DNA of 64,000 nt from Vibrio azureus (lineage in GTDB: Bacteria > Pseudomonadota > Gammaproteobacteria > Enterobacterales > Vibrionaceae), in assembly GCF_002849855.1 (NCBI RefSeq), contig NZ_CP018617.1, positions 186,001 to 250,000 of the forward strand. Reading direction: 5' to 3'. Positions 53,597-62,981 of this stretch are shown in pieces. The notes beneath the pieces are model-generated. The model did not search any database. It saw nothing but the letters and a program-made list of their open reading frames with translations, and was not told the DNA's origin. A program made the position numbers and the translations under genes. Positions within the stretch are counted from its first letter, which is position 1. Each line of letters begins with the position of its first letter.

Positions 53597-55510
53597 TTAT
53601 TTCTTTTCGTCTTTTACTTCTTCAAACTCAGCATCCACGACATCGTCTTCTTGAGACTCTGAGTTTGCCTGTGTGCCTTGGGATTGTTGAGCTTGTGCTT
53701 TTTGTTGTGCGATTTCCATCAATTTCTGTGATACCGTCATTAAATCTTGCACTTTTGCATCGATATCGTCTTTATCATCACCTTTTCGTGCGGTTTCTAA
53801 GGCAGAAATAGCAGTTTCAATTTTCTCTTTGTCTTCCGCAGGAAGGGCATCAGAAGCTTCTTCTAACTGTTTACGCGTACCATGAACAATTTGGTCTGCT
53901 TGGTTGCGAGCCGCAGCGAGTTCTTCGAACTTCTGATCGGCTTCTTTGTTAGCTTCTGCTTCCTGAACCATTTTCTCGATTTCTTCATCACTCAGACCTC
54001 CTGAGGCTTGAATGGTGATCTTCTGCTCTTTGCCAGTTTGTTTATCTTTGGCTGAGACATTAAGAATACCATCTGCATCGAGATCAAATGTCACCTCAAC
54101 TTGTGGTAGGCCGCGTGGTGCAGGCTGAATACCTTCTAAGTTAAATTGTCCAAGCGATTTATTGAAAGACGCTTGCTTACGTTCCCCCTGAAGTACGTGG
54201 ATAGTGACGGCACTTTGATTGTCTTCTGCCGTAGAGAAGACTTGTTGCGCTTTGGTCGGGATTGTTGTGTTTTTCTCAACCAATTTCGTCATCACTCCGC
54301 CCATGGTTTCAATCCCTAGGGAAAGTGGGGTCACATCGAGCAACAAGACATCTTTTACGTCTCCAGAAAGAACACCACCTTGTATTGCCGCACCCATTGC
54401 GACCGCTTCATCCGGGTTGACGTCGCGGCGAGCCTCTTTGCCAAAGAACTCTGCCACTTTGGCTTGAACCATAGGCATACGTGTCTGTCCGCCGACTAGG
54501 ATAACGTCGGTGATGTCATTTACAGACAGCTCTGCATCGGCAAGCGCGACTTTTAATGGTTCTAAAGAACGTTGTACAAGATCTTCCACCAAAGATTCTA
54601 ACTTGGCACGCGTTACCTTGATGTTCATATGCTTAGGTCCAGAGGCATCGGCGGTTACGTATGGCAAATTGACGTCTGTTTGTGAAGTAGAAGAAAGCTC
54701 GATCTTGGCTTTCTCTGCGGCTTCTTTTACTCGCTGCATCGCAAGGGGATCGTTTTTCAAGTTAACGCCTTGCTCTTTTTTGAATTCGTCCACCAAGTAG
54801 TTGATCATTCGATTATCAAAATCTTCACCACCGAGATGGGTATCACCATTGGTCGCAAGAACTTCGAAAGTTTTTTCGCCCTCGACTTCATCGATCTCAA
54901 TAATGGAAATGTCAAAAGTACCACCACCAAGGTCATAGACTGCAATGGTGCGGTCACCACCTGATTTATCAAGGCCATAGGCCAATGCAGCTGCAGTTGG
55001 TTCGTTGATAATACGCTTAACTTCTAAGCCTGCGATACGGCCTGCATCTTTTGTTGCTTGGCGCTGAGCATCATTAAAGTAAGCTGGTACAGTAATTACG
55101 GCCCCTGTGACTTTTTCGCCTAGAAAATCTTCGGCGGTTTTTTTCATTTTTTTCAGTACTTCAGCAGAGACTTGAGGAGCCGCCATTTTTTGGCCTTTTG
55201 CTTCTACCCAAGCATCACCGTTGTCCGCTTTGACGATTTTGTATGGCATGATTTCAATGTCACGCTGCACTTCTTCGTCTTCAAAGCGACGACCGATTAG
55301 GCGTTTGATTGCAAACAGTGTATTGGTTGGGTTTGTAACTGCTTGACGCTTTGCTGGTTGACCTACAAGTATCTCACCGTCGGTGTAGGCGATGACAGAT
55401 GCGGTAGTGCGTTCACCTTCCGCATTTTCAATAACACGTGGTTTGTCGCCGTCGAGTACTGCAACACAAGAGTTAGTTGTACCTAAGTCAATACCAATGA
55501 TTTTACCCAT
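53597..55510 (-). CDS. dnaK: DnaK-type Hsp70 chaperone (probable second copy)
   Basis: Full-length Hsp70 of 637 residues with [32 protein letters not shown], the linker [18 protein letters not shown] and a DnaK-type tail ([17 protein letters not shown]). ATG 55510 follows GAGGATATAAAT. It is flanked by an hsp20 gene upstream and a type II dnaJ downstream instead of the classical dnaJ/grpE, so it is probably a second dnaK specialised for this cluster; the housekeeping copy cannot be seen from here. I looked for a sigma32 promoter upstream and found none convincing. Confidence 0.93.
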   Translation of the reverse strand: MGKIIGIDLGTTNSCVAVLDGDKPRVIENAEGERTTASVIAYTDGEILVGQPAKRQAVTNPTNTLFAIKRLIGRRFEDEEVQRDIEIMPYKIVKADNGDAWVEAKGQKMAAPQVSAEVLKKMKKTAEDFLGEKVTGAVITVPAYFNDAQRQATKDAGRIAGLEVKRIINEPTAAALAYGLDKSGGDRTIAVYDLGGGTFDISIIEIDEVEGEKTFEVLATNGDTHLGGEDFDNRMINYLVDEFKKEQGVNLKNDPLAMQRVKEAAEKAKIELSSTSQTDVNLPYVTADASGPKHMNIKVTRAKLESLVEDLVQRSLEPLKVALADAELSVNDITDVILVGGQTRMPMVQAKVAEFFGKEARRDVNPDEAVAMGAAIQGGVLSGDVKDVLLLDVTPLSLGIETMGGVMTKLVEKNTTIPTKAQQVFSTAEDNQSAVTIHVLQGERKQASFNKSLGQFNLEGIQPAPRGLPQVEVTFDLDADGILNVSAKDKQTGKEQKITIQASGGLSDEEIEKMVQEAEANKEADQKFEELAAARNQADQIVHGTRKQLEEASDALPAEDKEKIETAISALETARKGDDKDDIDAKVQDLMTVSQKLMEIAQQKAQAQQSQGTQANSESQEDDVVDAEFEEVKDEKK

Positions 55511-55782
55511 ATTTATATCCTCGTTTTGCATTAGCTTATCTAATGTAATCTGAATTTTTTATGACGATTAGAATGAGAACAACGGAACACGGTTAAAGTA
55601 GTCTGGCCCGTTGATGGTTCTGATTCGTCTAGCTTCGTTGTTTGCTCGACAATGCCATGAGACGTGAAAAAGCCTGTTTGACTCTGGCGTCATCAATGGT
55701 CTGGCCCTTTTGGACAGCGAGAAACACATTGTTTGAAGTTGATATAACTTTCTGATTAATAAAATTTAATGATTAATAAAAT
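55511..55782. other. Gap between hsp20 and dnaK
   Basis: About 270 bases between same-strand genes. The direct repeat TTAATAAAATTTA (55757, 55770) lies just after the hsp20 stop. GTCTGGCCCGTTGATGGTTC and GGTCTGGCCCTTTTGGAC share an ATGGTCTGGCCC-like block. No gene or clear terminator is recognised. Confidence 0.4.
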
Positions 55783-56202
55783 TTACTGACTGATGGGAAT
55801 CTTTCTTGCTTGCATTGATTCCGGCACTTCTCTTATCAGTTCTATATGAAGCAGCCCATTTTCCATGCTTGCGCCAGTAACCGTGACATAATCTGCAAGC
55901 TGAAACTTACGTTCAAAGTTTCGTTCGGCAATGCCTTGATAAATATATGAAGGTTTTGCCTCACTGGACTGGATTTCACCAGAAACAATCAGAACATTTT
56001 CATTTTGAATCAAGGTTAATGATTCTTCAGAAAATCCTGCAACAGCCATCGTAATCCGGTAGTTATTTTCATCTTTCAATTCGATGTTATAAGGTGGGTA
56101 ACCATTCGTTGAAGCTTTATGGTTGCTGCTTTCAACGTGATTGAGCAGACGGTCAAACCCAATGGCATGACGGTAAAGTGGAGAAAAATCTACATTACGC
56201 AT
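55783..56202 (-). CDS. Small heat-shock protein, Hsp20/IbpA family
   Basis: ATP-independent holdase of 139 residues. The alpha-crystallin domain is clear (YPPYNIELKDENNYRITMAV, AGFSEESLTLIQNENVLIV, and the GLLHIELIREVPE end), and the N-terminal MRNVDFSPLYRHAIGFDRL is IbpA-like. AAGGATAGT lies before the ATG and is potentially masked by an upstream UUGCU. It precedes dnaK and dnaJ on the same strand, making a holdase-foldase stress cluster. Confidence 0.93.
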   Translation of the reverse strand: MRNVDFSPLYRHAIGFDRLLNHVESSNHKASTNGYPPYNIELKDENNYRITMAVAGFSEESLTLIQNENVLIVSGEIQSSEAKPSYIYQGIAERNFERKFQLADYVTVTGASMENGLLHIELIREVPESMQARKIPISQ

Positions 56203-56240
56203 AATACTATCCTTTTAATAAGCAATAGCTCTCAACGCTC
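56203..56240 (-). promoter_or_regulatory. Candidate ROSE-type RNA thermometer at the hsp20 start
   Basis: In the transcript, UUGCU (complement of 56221-56225) lies 6 bases ahead of the Shine-Dalgarno AAGGAU (complement of 56209-56214). U(U/C)GCU opposite the ribosome site is the signature of ROSE heat sensors that control ibpA-type genes. Upstream hairpins are plausible but were not folded. Confidence 0.55.
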
Positions 56241-56523
56241 AGTGCGCGGAGATAACACACGTATTCAAGCCGTATAAGCTTTTATCGACATACGTGATGA
56301 TTTATGTGTGTAAAGAAATCATCGATATTGATTTTCAATGATTGTCCTTACCTTATTTTGAGTTCAAGTTGTTTCCCTTTATAGGCAAAACTCTGGACTC
56401 CACGAACTCCATCTAGCAATTCGTGTAATGAATATATGCTTCCGTAGGTTGTTTGTCAACACTTACATTAGAAAATCTAAAATGAAAAAATCATCTGCTG
56501 CAGTAACATCGAAATTAAACCAC
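56203..56523. other. Gap upstream of hsp20
   Basis: 320 bases between the hsp20 start and the end of the PEBP gene. It should hold the hsp20 promoter and 5' leader. CTTGAACTCAAAA (complement of about 56356-56368) could be a -35-like element; no matching sigma32 -10 (CCCCAT) was found. Confidence 0.4.
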
Positions 56524-57075
56524 TCATCTCATATTGGTTGGTGCTGTCAGTACTGCCTTGTCGATAACATGTTGCAAGATGTTATAGCCAGCGAGGGCTC
56601 CTGAAGCATGCTCAGGTAAGTCGATTTTATCAGTATTCAATGCGTAAACTGTGATTTGATAGTTGTGTGGGGCTGAATTTGGTGGAGGACAGGCCCCCCC
56701 GAACCCTTTATAGCCAAAGTCATTGGTTACCATACTGGCACCTTTAGGCAAGCTTTGACCACCTTGAGCACCTGCATTTTCTGCTAAACCTGTTTGATCC
56801 GATGGGATATTGACCACTAACCAATGCCACCAACCGCTTCCTGTCGGTGCATCAGGGTCATACATCGTCACGGCAAAGCTTTTTGTTTCTTTAGGTACAG
56901 CACTCCAACTGAGTTGAGGAGATTTATTCTCTCCAGTACAGCCCCATTGATTGAAAACTTGGGCTTTGCTGAGAGACTTGCCATTAGTGATATCTGTACT
57001 TTCTAACTCGAAGGCTTGGATAGAAAGGACAGGTAGAGCAGTGAATAAAAACGAGACTAACTTAGAACACTTCAT
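56524..57075 (-). CDS. Exported PEBP/YbhB-family protein (Raf kinase inhibitor-like)
   Basis: Protein of 183 residues with a signal peptide (LVSFLFTALPVLSIQA) and the phosphatidylethanolamine-binding fold: SPQLSWSAVP, VTMYDPDAPTGSGWWHWLVV, GGACPPPNSAPHNYQITVYA. The DPDAP and GxxCPP-type motifs shape the ligand pocket. CTAGGAGTTGCA precedes the ATG. Family members bind phospholipids or act as inhibitors; the bacterial role is unclear. Confidence 0.9.
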   Translation of the reverse strand: MKCSKLVSFLFTALPVLSIQAFELESTDITNGKSLSKAQVFNQWGCTGENKSPQLSWSAVPKETKSFAVTMYDPDAPTGSGWWHWLVVNIPSDQTGLAENAGAQGGQSLPKGASMVTNDFGYKGFGGACPPPNSAPHNYQITVYALNTDKIDLPEHASGALAGYNILQHVIDKAVLTAPTNMR

Positions 57076-57344
57076 TGCAACTCCTAGCAGTTCATGGTGA
57101 TGAAAGCAATCAAAGCGTAGTTGAATATTATTGCTAGGTTGTTCTGAAAATGGCTTTTGTTACTAAAGCTTGACGGCTCAATCAACATGGCGGTCTGTTA
57201 GTGATAATAATCATCAATTGAAGCACTTCTCCTAGCGTTTTGTGGATAGAGTGAGTCAAAAATGAAATTGCTCACCTTTAGTGAGTGATTTGTCATTTGA
57301 TGGTCTAGATTAAAAAGACAGACGATAGTTAGGAGAAGCCTTGC

Positions 57345-58151
57345 ATGTTTAAACGTTCATTGTTTTGTCTTTTGGTTGTTGGAGGGATGACGGCGTGTGA
57401 TAGCGACACAAAAGTCACCAAAGGTATTGAGATCGAAGGTACAGAGATCGCACAAAATGAGCAGTGTGATTTAGAAGCGGTCAATTTATTGGATTTTGAG
57501 CCTTGGAAAAGAGAAGAGGGCTGGTGGGTAGGCGAATATACCTTTTTAGGGGCTGATGGTAACCCAAATACTTCTAATAGTTGGCCTTATCGATACGACC
57601 ACTACAAAGGTTTTATCCACTTAGAAGTGATTGGTAACAGTATTAAGCAACGTAATGTTTTCCTTTATCCAGCAAAAGTGGTCAGTGAGTGTGCCGATGA
57701 CAGCGATGTGATTGGTTCCGGTGTTTGCGGTGTGAATGGCAACGAGAAAATTTTTAGTGCAGACCAAAGTGCTTCTGATTGTAAAGGTGGACTCGCTGGA
57801 GCCTATGAAACGTTTGGTTTGACGGTTAATACTTTGACCACTTTGATTGGTGATGATTCGGTCTTATATCAAGTTTACATGCCAGATGGCAGTATTATGC
57901 AGAATCAATTAACAACACTACCACCGAACGATACGAGAGTTCGAACTGCTCAAGGCTTTTTTGCTAATGCACCGACCTACGCCAGCTTTTATCGTGAAAC
58001 GAAAGTCTCCCAAGAAGAATTTATTCAGCAATTGGCAGATGCAAGAACAGATTACAACATTCTTGAGGTCGATTTTTGTGGGTATGACTCCGCGGGGCAG
58101 CCTAGCCAAGTGACATGTGAAGAACATTTTGGCACCAACGTGAGTCCATAA
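57345..58151 (+). CDS. Putative lipoprotein of unknown function
   Basis: Not recognised. The 268-residue precursor has a lipoprotein signal with lipobox MTAC (Cys18), followed by an acidic linker. The mature part contains WKREEGWWVGEYTFLGADG and several cysteines (about 98-150, SECADDSDVIGSGVCG; C-terminal VDFCGYDS, VTCEEHF) that may form disulphides in the periplasm. TTAGGAGAAGCCTTGC before the ATG is a good ribosome site. It is monocistronic and followed by a short ERIC-like repeat. Confidence 0.65.
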   Translation: MFKRSLFCLLVVGGMTACDSDTKVTKGIEIEGTEIAQNEQCDLEAVNLLDFEPWKREEGWWVGEYTFLGADGNPNTSNSWPYRYDHYKGFIHLEVIGNSIKQRNVFLYPAKVVSECADDSDVIGSGVCGVNGNEKIFSADQSASDCKGGLAGAYETFGLTVNTLTTLIGDDSVLYQVYMPDGSIMQNQLTTLPPNDTRVRTAQGFFANAPTYASFYRETKVSQEEFIQQLADARTDYNILEVDFCGYDSAGQPSQVTCEEHFGTNVSP

Positions 58152-58160
58152 CGCTTGGTT

Positions 58161-58213
58161 TATACCCAAGTAACCTCGCTCTGAATCAGGTATCTTGAGG
58201 TCACTTGGGTACA
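58161..58213. repeat. Shortened ERIC-like repeat (53 bp)
   Basis: TATACCCAAGTAACCTCGCT then CTGAATCAGGTATCTTGAGG and TCACTTGGGTACA: both ends plus a fragment of the right arm. Confidence 0.75.
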
Positions 58214-58239
58214 TCTTTTAGTAAAAAGGTATTTCTATT

Positions 58240-59163
58240 ATGCGTTGGAGAAAAAGCCGTCAAAGCTCAAATGTTGAAGATCGTCGTGGTCAGCAGAGTA
58301 TGAGGAATTCTGGAGCTACTGGGCTGGTGGCTGGGCAACTTGTTCGTTTCCTTCCTTTTCTTTTGAGGAGTAAGTTGGGACGAGTGGTGTTATTCGGTGC
58401 TGCTATTTACTTTGGTTATCAAACTCTAATCGGTAATGACGACCTAGTCGGTGAAATAATGGGGATCTCACCAGCAGAACAAACCAGTGACTCTCCTTCA
58501 TTGGGGCCTTCTTCTATAGGACAGACACAAACTTTAAAGGACGAACATGGACAATTTGTTGCCGCGATTTTGGGAACAACGGAAAGTGTTTGGCAAACTT
58601 TGCTGCCGGATGGGTATCAAGAACCGACGCTTGTTTTGTACAGTGATTCGACGACAACCGCATGTGGTCTTGGCCGAGCTGTGTCTGGGCCATTTTATTG
58701 CCCAGCAGACAGTAAAATATATTTAGACTTAAGCTTTATGGATGAGCTGAAGCGTTTGGGCGCTCCGGGTGATTTTGCATTTGCTTATGTGATAGCCCAT
58801 GAAGTAGGGCATCATGTGCAAAACTTGCTTGGTACCAGTGATCAAGTCCATCGATTACAACGGCAATCATCCCCGTTGGAGGCAAATCGATTGAGTGTGA
58901 AACTTGAATTGCAAGCAGATTGCTATGCCGGTGTTTGGGGGTATTATGTGAATAATGAGATGAAGCTATTGGAGCCGGGAGATGTGGAGGAAGGGATAGC
59001 GGCAGCAAATGCGGTTGGCGATGACCGTCTACAGAAAATGTCGGGTCGTGCTGTGCAGCCTGACAGTTTTACGCACGGCACATCTGAGCAAAGAATCGCT
59101 TGGTTTAAAAAAGGCTTTCAAAGCGGTGATATGGAGCAATGCCGTACGTTTAGATCCCACTGA
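58240..59163 (+). CDS. ypfJ: YpfJ-family neutral zinc metallopeptidase-like protein
   Basis: Protein of 307 residues with N-terminal MRWRKSRQSSNVEDRRGQ, the typical YpfJ start, one membrane anchor (about residues 43-62) and an outward domain with zinc motif HEVGHHVQ (His187, Glu188, His191). LQADCYAGVWGYYV supplies a conserved ADCYAG block. Function not established in the family; probably a membrane-anchored peptidase. Confidence 0.9.
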   Translation: MRWRKSRQSSNVEDRRGQQSMRNSGATGLVAGQLVRFLPFLLRSKLGRVVLFGAAIYFGYQTLIGNDDLVGEIMGISPAEQTSDSPSLGPSSIGQTQTLKDEHGQFVAAILGTTESVWQTLLPDGYQEPTLVLYSDSTTTACGLGRAVSGPFYCPADSKIYLDLSFMDELKRLGAPGDFAFAYVIAHEVGHHVQNLLGTSDQVHRLQRQSSPLEANRLSVKLELQADCYAGVWGYYVNNEMKLLEPGDVEEGIAAANAVGDDRLQKMSGRAVQPDSFTHGTSEQRIAWFKKGFQSGDMEQCRTFRSH

Positions 59164-59243
59164 TTTTGTTTAATGCAATGTCGCGAGAGTTAAATTCCAG
59201 AAAACTTATTCTTGCGTATAGAGCCATCAGAGGTCACAAGCTG

Positions 59244-60152
59244 TCAGTAGTCATCCCAATAGGGGGTGCGATGGCCGAACTTTTCACTCAAAAAATCAAT
59301 GAATACCCGTACTTTGAGTGGTAAATGTTTACGCTCAGGATAAACCGCGTATATAGCATGCTCAGGCAGTGAATAATCGTCCATGAGTGTCATCAAGGTG
59401 CCTTTCTTGATGTCACGAGCTGCAATAAAAGTCGGAAGCTGAGCGATCCCACTGCCTCCTAATAATAGTTGCCTTATTGCTTCGCTGTTATTGACGACTA
59501 CATTCCCTTTCGGAAGTACTTTTACGTCTTGCCCATTGTGAAAGAAAGTCCAGTCGACCCCTCCGCGAAAGTAGGCATAACGAATGCAGTTATGTGCAAC
59601 TAAGTCTGAGGGCTTGGCTGGAGAGCCATGCTGTTGGAAGTAAGAAGGTGAGCAGCATAAGACGCTTTTACAAGTGGCCAGCCGCTTTGCGATGAGATTT
59701 GATAATGAAAGCTCTCCAATACGAATCCCTAAATCAAAACCATGTTTAACGAGATCGACCATTGCATCTTCCAGTTGTAGATCAACATCGATGCCTGGGT
59801 AATGGTCAAGAAATTCACTGATCAATGGAGCAATGTGTAAACAACCAAAAGACATTGGCGCGGTGATTTTTAGTTTGCCCTGAGGATTACCTTGAAGTTC
59901 TGACACTGCATCAAGACCCTGTTGAGCTAAATGCACAGATTGAACCGCGTAATCATAATATCGGTGTCCAGCTTCGGTGAGGCTGAGCTTGCGAGTTGTC
60001 CGGTTTAATAGGCGAATAGCCAAGTCATCTTCAAGCTGGCTGATGCGTTTACTGACTGCAGACTTGGTTAAGTTGAGCTGTTTTGCCGCTAACGAAAAGC
60101 TACCGCACTCCACTACGGTGACAAAAATCGGCAATGATGCCATGTTATTCAA
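59244..60152 (-). CDS. LysR-family transcriptional regulator
   Basis: LTTR of 302 residues with an N-terminal winged HTH (SFSLAAKQLNLTKSAVSKRI) and a C-terminal effector domain resembling the AaeR/CrgA-like group (GKLKITAPMSFGCLHIAPLI). The TTG at 60152 has AAGGA 7 bases upstream and is the likely start; ATG 60143 would be too far from it. The gene is divergent from yjjG across a 168-bp gap that should contain its binding site, though it may regulate distant genes. Confidence 0.88.
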   Translation of the reverse strand: MNNMASLPIFVTVVECGSFSLAAKQLNLTKSAVSKRISQLEDDLAIRLLNRTTRKLSLTEAGHRYYDYAVQSVHLAQQGLDAVSELQGNPQGKLKITAPMSFGCLHIAPLISEFLDHYPGIDVDLQLEDAMVDLVKHGFDLGIRIGELSLSNLIAKRLATCKSVLCCSPSYFQQHGSPAKPSDLVAHNCIRYAYFRGGVDWTFFHNGQDVKVLPKGNVVVNNSEAIRQLLLGGSGIAQLPTFIAARDIKKGTLMTLMDDYSLPEHAIYAVYPERKHLPLKVRVFIDFLSEKFGHRTPYWDDY

Positions 60153-60320
60153 GCAAGATTCCTTTCTTTGATTGCGTCATTGGTCGGGGATATGCCCAAG
60201 CATCTGGATATAAATAGGTGGATAAAAAGGAAACAATGAATTTCCCTTTAAGGTCATTACCTATAAATTGAAAACAATATAAACTAAACGCCTGAAAAAA
60301 TGATAATAATGGAAACGATG

Positions 60321-60992
60321 ATGAATTACGATTGGATCTTGTTTGATGCTGATGAAACCTTATTCAACTTTGATGCTTTTAAAGGTTTACAGCGTATGCT
60401 TTCTCTCAAAGGCGTTGATTTCACGCAGCAAGATTTTTTGCATTATCAAGCAACTAACAAGCCATTATGGGTTGATTATCAAAATGGCACCATTACTGCT
60501 GATGAGTTGAAACATAGGCGATTTCTTGAATGGGCGCAGAAGCTCGATACAACGACAACAGAGTTAAACCGTGCCTTTTTAGAGGCGATGGCGGACATTT
60601 GTACTTTGTTGCCTGGAGCAAAAGAGTTAGTTGAACAACTGCATGGCAAAGTGAAGATGGGTATAATTACTAATGGTTTTACAGAACTGCAAGCAATTAG
60701 GCTTGAGCGCACAGGTATGACCCCATTTTTTGACTTGGTTGTTATCTCTGAGCAAGTCGGTATAGCGAAACCTGATTTGGGTATCTTTGAGTACGCAATG
60801 GCACGTATGGGCATGCCAGCGAAAGAACGTGTGCTTATGGTCGGAGATAATCCGGACTCAGATATTATTGGTGGTCAGAACTTTGGCATCGATACGTGTT
60901 GGCTGAATGTATCAGGGGCAAAGTGTGCGGAAGGCATCCTACCTACCTACACTGTCAGTTCACTTTCGGAGCTTGCTCAGCAATTGTCATAA
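60321..60992 (+). CDS. yjjG: Pyrimidine 5'-nucleotidase YjjG (HAD family)
   Basis: HAD phosphatase of 223 residues, nearly the same length and sequence style as E. coli YjjG (YDWILFDADETLFNFDAF, TNKPLWVDYQNGTITADEL). Motif I DADET, motif II TNGF, motif III Lys in GIAKPD and motif IV GDNPDSDIIG are all present. It removes phosphate from dUMP/dTMP and non-canonical nucleotides, acting in pool clean-up. ATG 60321 gives the E. coli start; an overlapping ATG lies 3 bases earlier. Confidence 0.95.
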   Translation: MNYDWILFDADETLFNFDAFKGLQRMLSLKGVDFTQQDFLHYQATNKPLWVDYQNGTITADELKHRRFLEWAQKLDTTTTELNRAFLEAMADICTLLPGAKELVEQLHGKVKMGIITNGFTELQAIRLERTGMTPFFDLVVISEQVGIAKPDLGIFEYAMARMGMPAKERVLMVGDNPDSDIIGGQNFGIDTCWLNVSGAKCAEGILPTYTVSSLSELAQQLS

Positions 60993-61031
60993 TAATAAGC
61001 AGTAGATGAATGAAAGGGATAAAGGGCTTTT

Positions 61032-61745
61032 GTGCAATACATAAAAATTAAACAAGCCATCATGGAGCAAATTGATGCTGGCATGTTATCACCTCGGCAA
61101 AAGCTTCCTGCCGAGAGAAAACTCGCGGAATCATTTAAAACAACACGTGTTACGCTACGAGAGGCGCTGTCATTGCTCGAAGCCGAAGGACGCATCTATC
61201 GTGAGGATCGTCGAGGTTGGTTTATTTCACCCATGCCGCTTTGCTATGACCTTGAAGAGACCGTTGATTTCACCACGATGGCCAAAGCACAAGGATTTAT
61301 CCCCGAGACTCAGCTTGTGAGCGCTCAAACCCTTTTGGCGAATAAACAAGCCTCTCGCTTGTTGGGACTGTCCCCCTTTTCTGAAGTGCATAATATTGAA
61401 CGTGTTCGCTATTTGGATGCACGTCCGGTTATGTATGTGACGAGCTACGTCTGTCCCGAACTGTGCTCTGGCTTATTGGATTATGATTTAAGCCAATCAC
61501 TGACTCAGCTTTATCGCCAGCAATTTGGCTTGAATCTCAAAACTGTGCGATATCGAATTTCTATCCAAACATTACAAGGAGAAATCGCACAATCACTTAG
61601 AGCCACACCAGGGGCACCAGCGATGGTTATTGAGCGTATTAGCCATGCCACAAGTGGTGCTGTGTTAGGTTGTGATGTGGAATATTGGCGACATGATGCA
61701 CTGACTATTGAATCAAAATCAGCCCAAAAGATCGACAGACCCTAG
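61032..61745 (+). CDS. GntR-family regulator with UTRA ligand domain
   Basis: Regulator of 237 residues. N-terminal winged HTH (YIKIKQAIMEQIDAGMLSPR, TRVTLREALSLLEAEGRIYR), then a UTRA domain with RVRYLDARPVMYVTSYVCPE and the C-terminal GAPAMVIERISHATSGAVLG. The start codon is GTG at 61032 with AAAGGG about 7 bases upstream. Its effector is probably a small phosphorylated or amino compound. No transporter or enzyme operon is adjacent except the carboxypeptidase 70 bp downstream, which it might control. Confidence 0.85.
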   Translation: MQYIKIKQAIMEQIDAGMLSPRQKLPAERKLAESFKTTRVTLREALSLLEAEGRIYREDRRGWFISPMPLCYDLEETVDFTTMAKAQGFIPETQLVSAQTLLANKQASRLLGLSPFSEVHNIERVRYLDARPVMYVTSYVCPELCSGLLDYDLSQSLTQLYRQQFGLNLKTVRYRISIQTLQGEIAQSLRATPGAPAMVIERISHATSGAVLGCDVEYWRHDALTIESKSAQKIDRP

Positions 61746-61815
61746 ATATAAAACTTGTGCGTTGTGCTAATTTCTAAGTCTCTGGCTTTATTTTTAAACA
61801 AGGTAAGGAGAAGCG

Positions 61816-62940
61816 ATGAGAGTTTTTAGTAATTTCGACAGCGGTAGCATTCAGGTTGTGAAGTTGGATGATAAAAATGATATTCAGCTTAAAATCCCGA
61901 ATGATAACTTATCAGAGTTTTACCAATGGTTTCATTTTCGTCTTGAAAGTGAAGCCGAGCAGTCTCATACGATTAAACTATTAGATTTAGCAAAATCAGC
62001 TTATCCTGCAGGTTGGCAAGGTTATGATGTTGTGGCTTCTTACGATCGTGAAGAGTGGTTCCGGGTGCCAGCTGAGTTTGATGGTGACACGTTGTCTTTC
62101 ACTGTGATCCCAGAAAGGCGTTCAATCTATTTTGCCTACTTTGCGCCCTACACTTACGATCGACACTTAGACTTATTACATATGGCGCAGAGTCAACACC
62201 ATTGTAATTTAGAAACCTTAGGTCATACGTTGGATAATCATGATATGAGCTTGCTGGTTTTTGGGGAAGAAGAGCCAAGTAAAAAGAAGATTTGGATTAT
62301 TGCACGCCAACACCCAGGAGAAACAATGGCTGAGTGGTGTGCAGAAGGGATGATACAACGGCTGCTTGACGAAAATGATATGGTTGCCCGTGCCTTACTG
62401 GAACAAGCCGTGCTTTATGTTGTGCCAAATATGAACCCTGATGGTGGTGTGCGAGGGCACCTACGTACTAATGCTGTGGGCGTTAATCTTAATCGTGAGT
62501 GGCAATCCCCTTCAATGGACAGAAGCCCCGAAGTGTTCCTTGTGCGTCAGAAGATGCTTGCGATAGGCGTTGATTTGTTTCTTGATCTGCATGGTGATGA
62601 AGCGCTGCCATATAATTTTGTGGCAGGTTCAGAAGGTATCCCATCTTACAATCAATGTTTGATGGATCTGGAAACGGCGTTTAAAGCGGCTTTATCTACA
62701 ATCACTCCCGAGTTTCAAGATGAAGTGGGGTACGATAAAGATGAGCCTGGTCAAGCGAATTTAACCGTTGGCTCAAACTGGGTTGCGGAGCAATTTAAAT
62801 GTTTATCTTACACGGTTGAGATGCCCTTTAAAGATAATAACAATTATCCTGACCCTCTATACGGCTGGTCAGCAGAGCGGAGTGTGCTTTTTGGCCAAGA
62901 TATTTTGGCTGCAACTTTAGCTGTTTTAAGCAAAATCTGA
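61816..62940 (+). CDS. M14-family zinc carboxypeptidase, cytosolic carboxypeptidase-like
   Basis: Protein of 374 residues with the CCP/AGBL-type layout: an N-terminal beta domain (about 1-120, ending SIYFAYFAPYTYDRHLDLL) and a peptidase domain. Zinc ligands His166 and Glu169 lie in RQHPGET; the third His is in LHGDE; the substrate-binding NMNPDGGVRGHLRTN and NLNREW motifs and the catalytic Glu in YTVEMPF are intact. No signal peptide, so it is cytoplasmic. GGTAAGGAGAAGCG precedes the ATG. In bacteria this subgroup may trim peptides or modified protein tails. Confidence 0.9.
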   Translation: MRVFSNFDSGSIQVVKLDDKNDIQLKIPNDNLSEFYQWFHFRLESEAEQSHTIKLLDLAKSAYPAGWQGYDVVASYDREEWFRVPAEFDGDTLSFTVIPERRSIYFAYFAPYTYDRHLDLLHMAQSQHHCNLETLGHTLDNHDMSLLVFGEEEPSKKKIWIIARQHPGETMAEWCAEGMIQRLLDENDMVARALLEQAVLYVVPNMNPDGGVRGHLRTNAVGVNLNREWQSPSMDRSPEVFLVRQKMLAIGVDLFLDLHGDEALPYNFVAGSEGIPSYNQCLMDLETAFKAALSTITPEFQDEVGYDKDEPGQANLTVGSNWVAEQFKCLSYTVEMPFKDNNNYPDPLYGWSAERSVLFGQDILAATLAVLSKI

Positions 62941-62944
62941 ACAA

Positions 62945-62981
62945 AAAAAGCACAGTATTAGTATGATAACTGTGCTTTTTT
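62945..62981 (+). terminator. Rho-independent terminator of the carboxypeptidase gene
   Basis: Stem AAAAAGCACAGT / ACTGTGCTTTTT with a 12-base loop, followed by Ts. Confidence 0.9.

Noticed and set aside
55511..55782. Sigma32 promoter for dnaK
   Set aside because: No CTTGAA-N13/14-CCCCAT pair could be found; naming one would be a guess.
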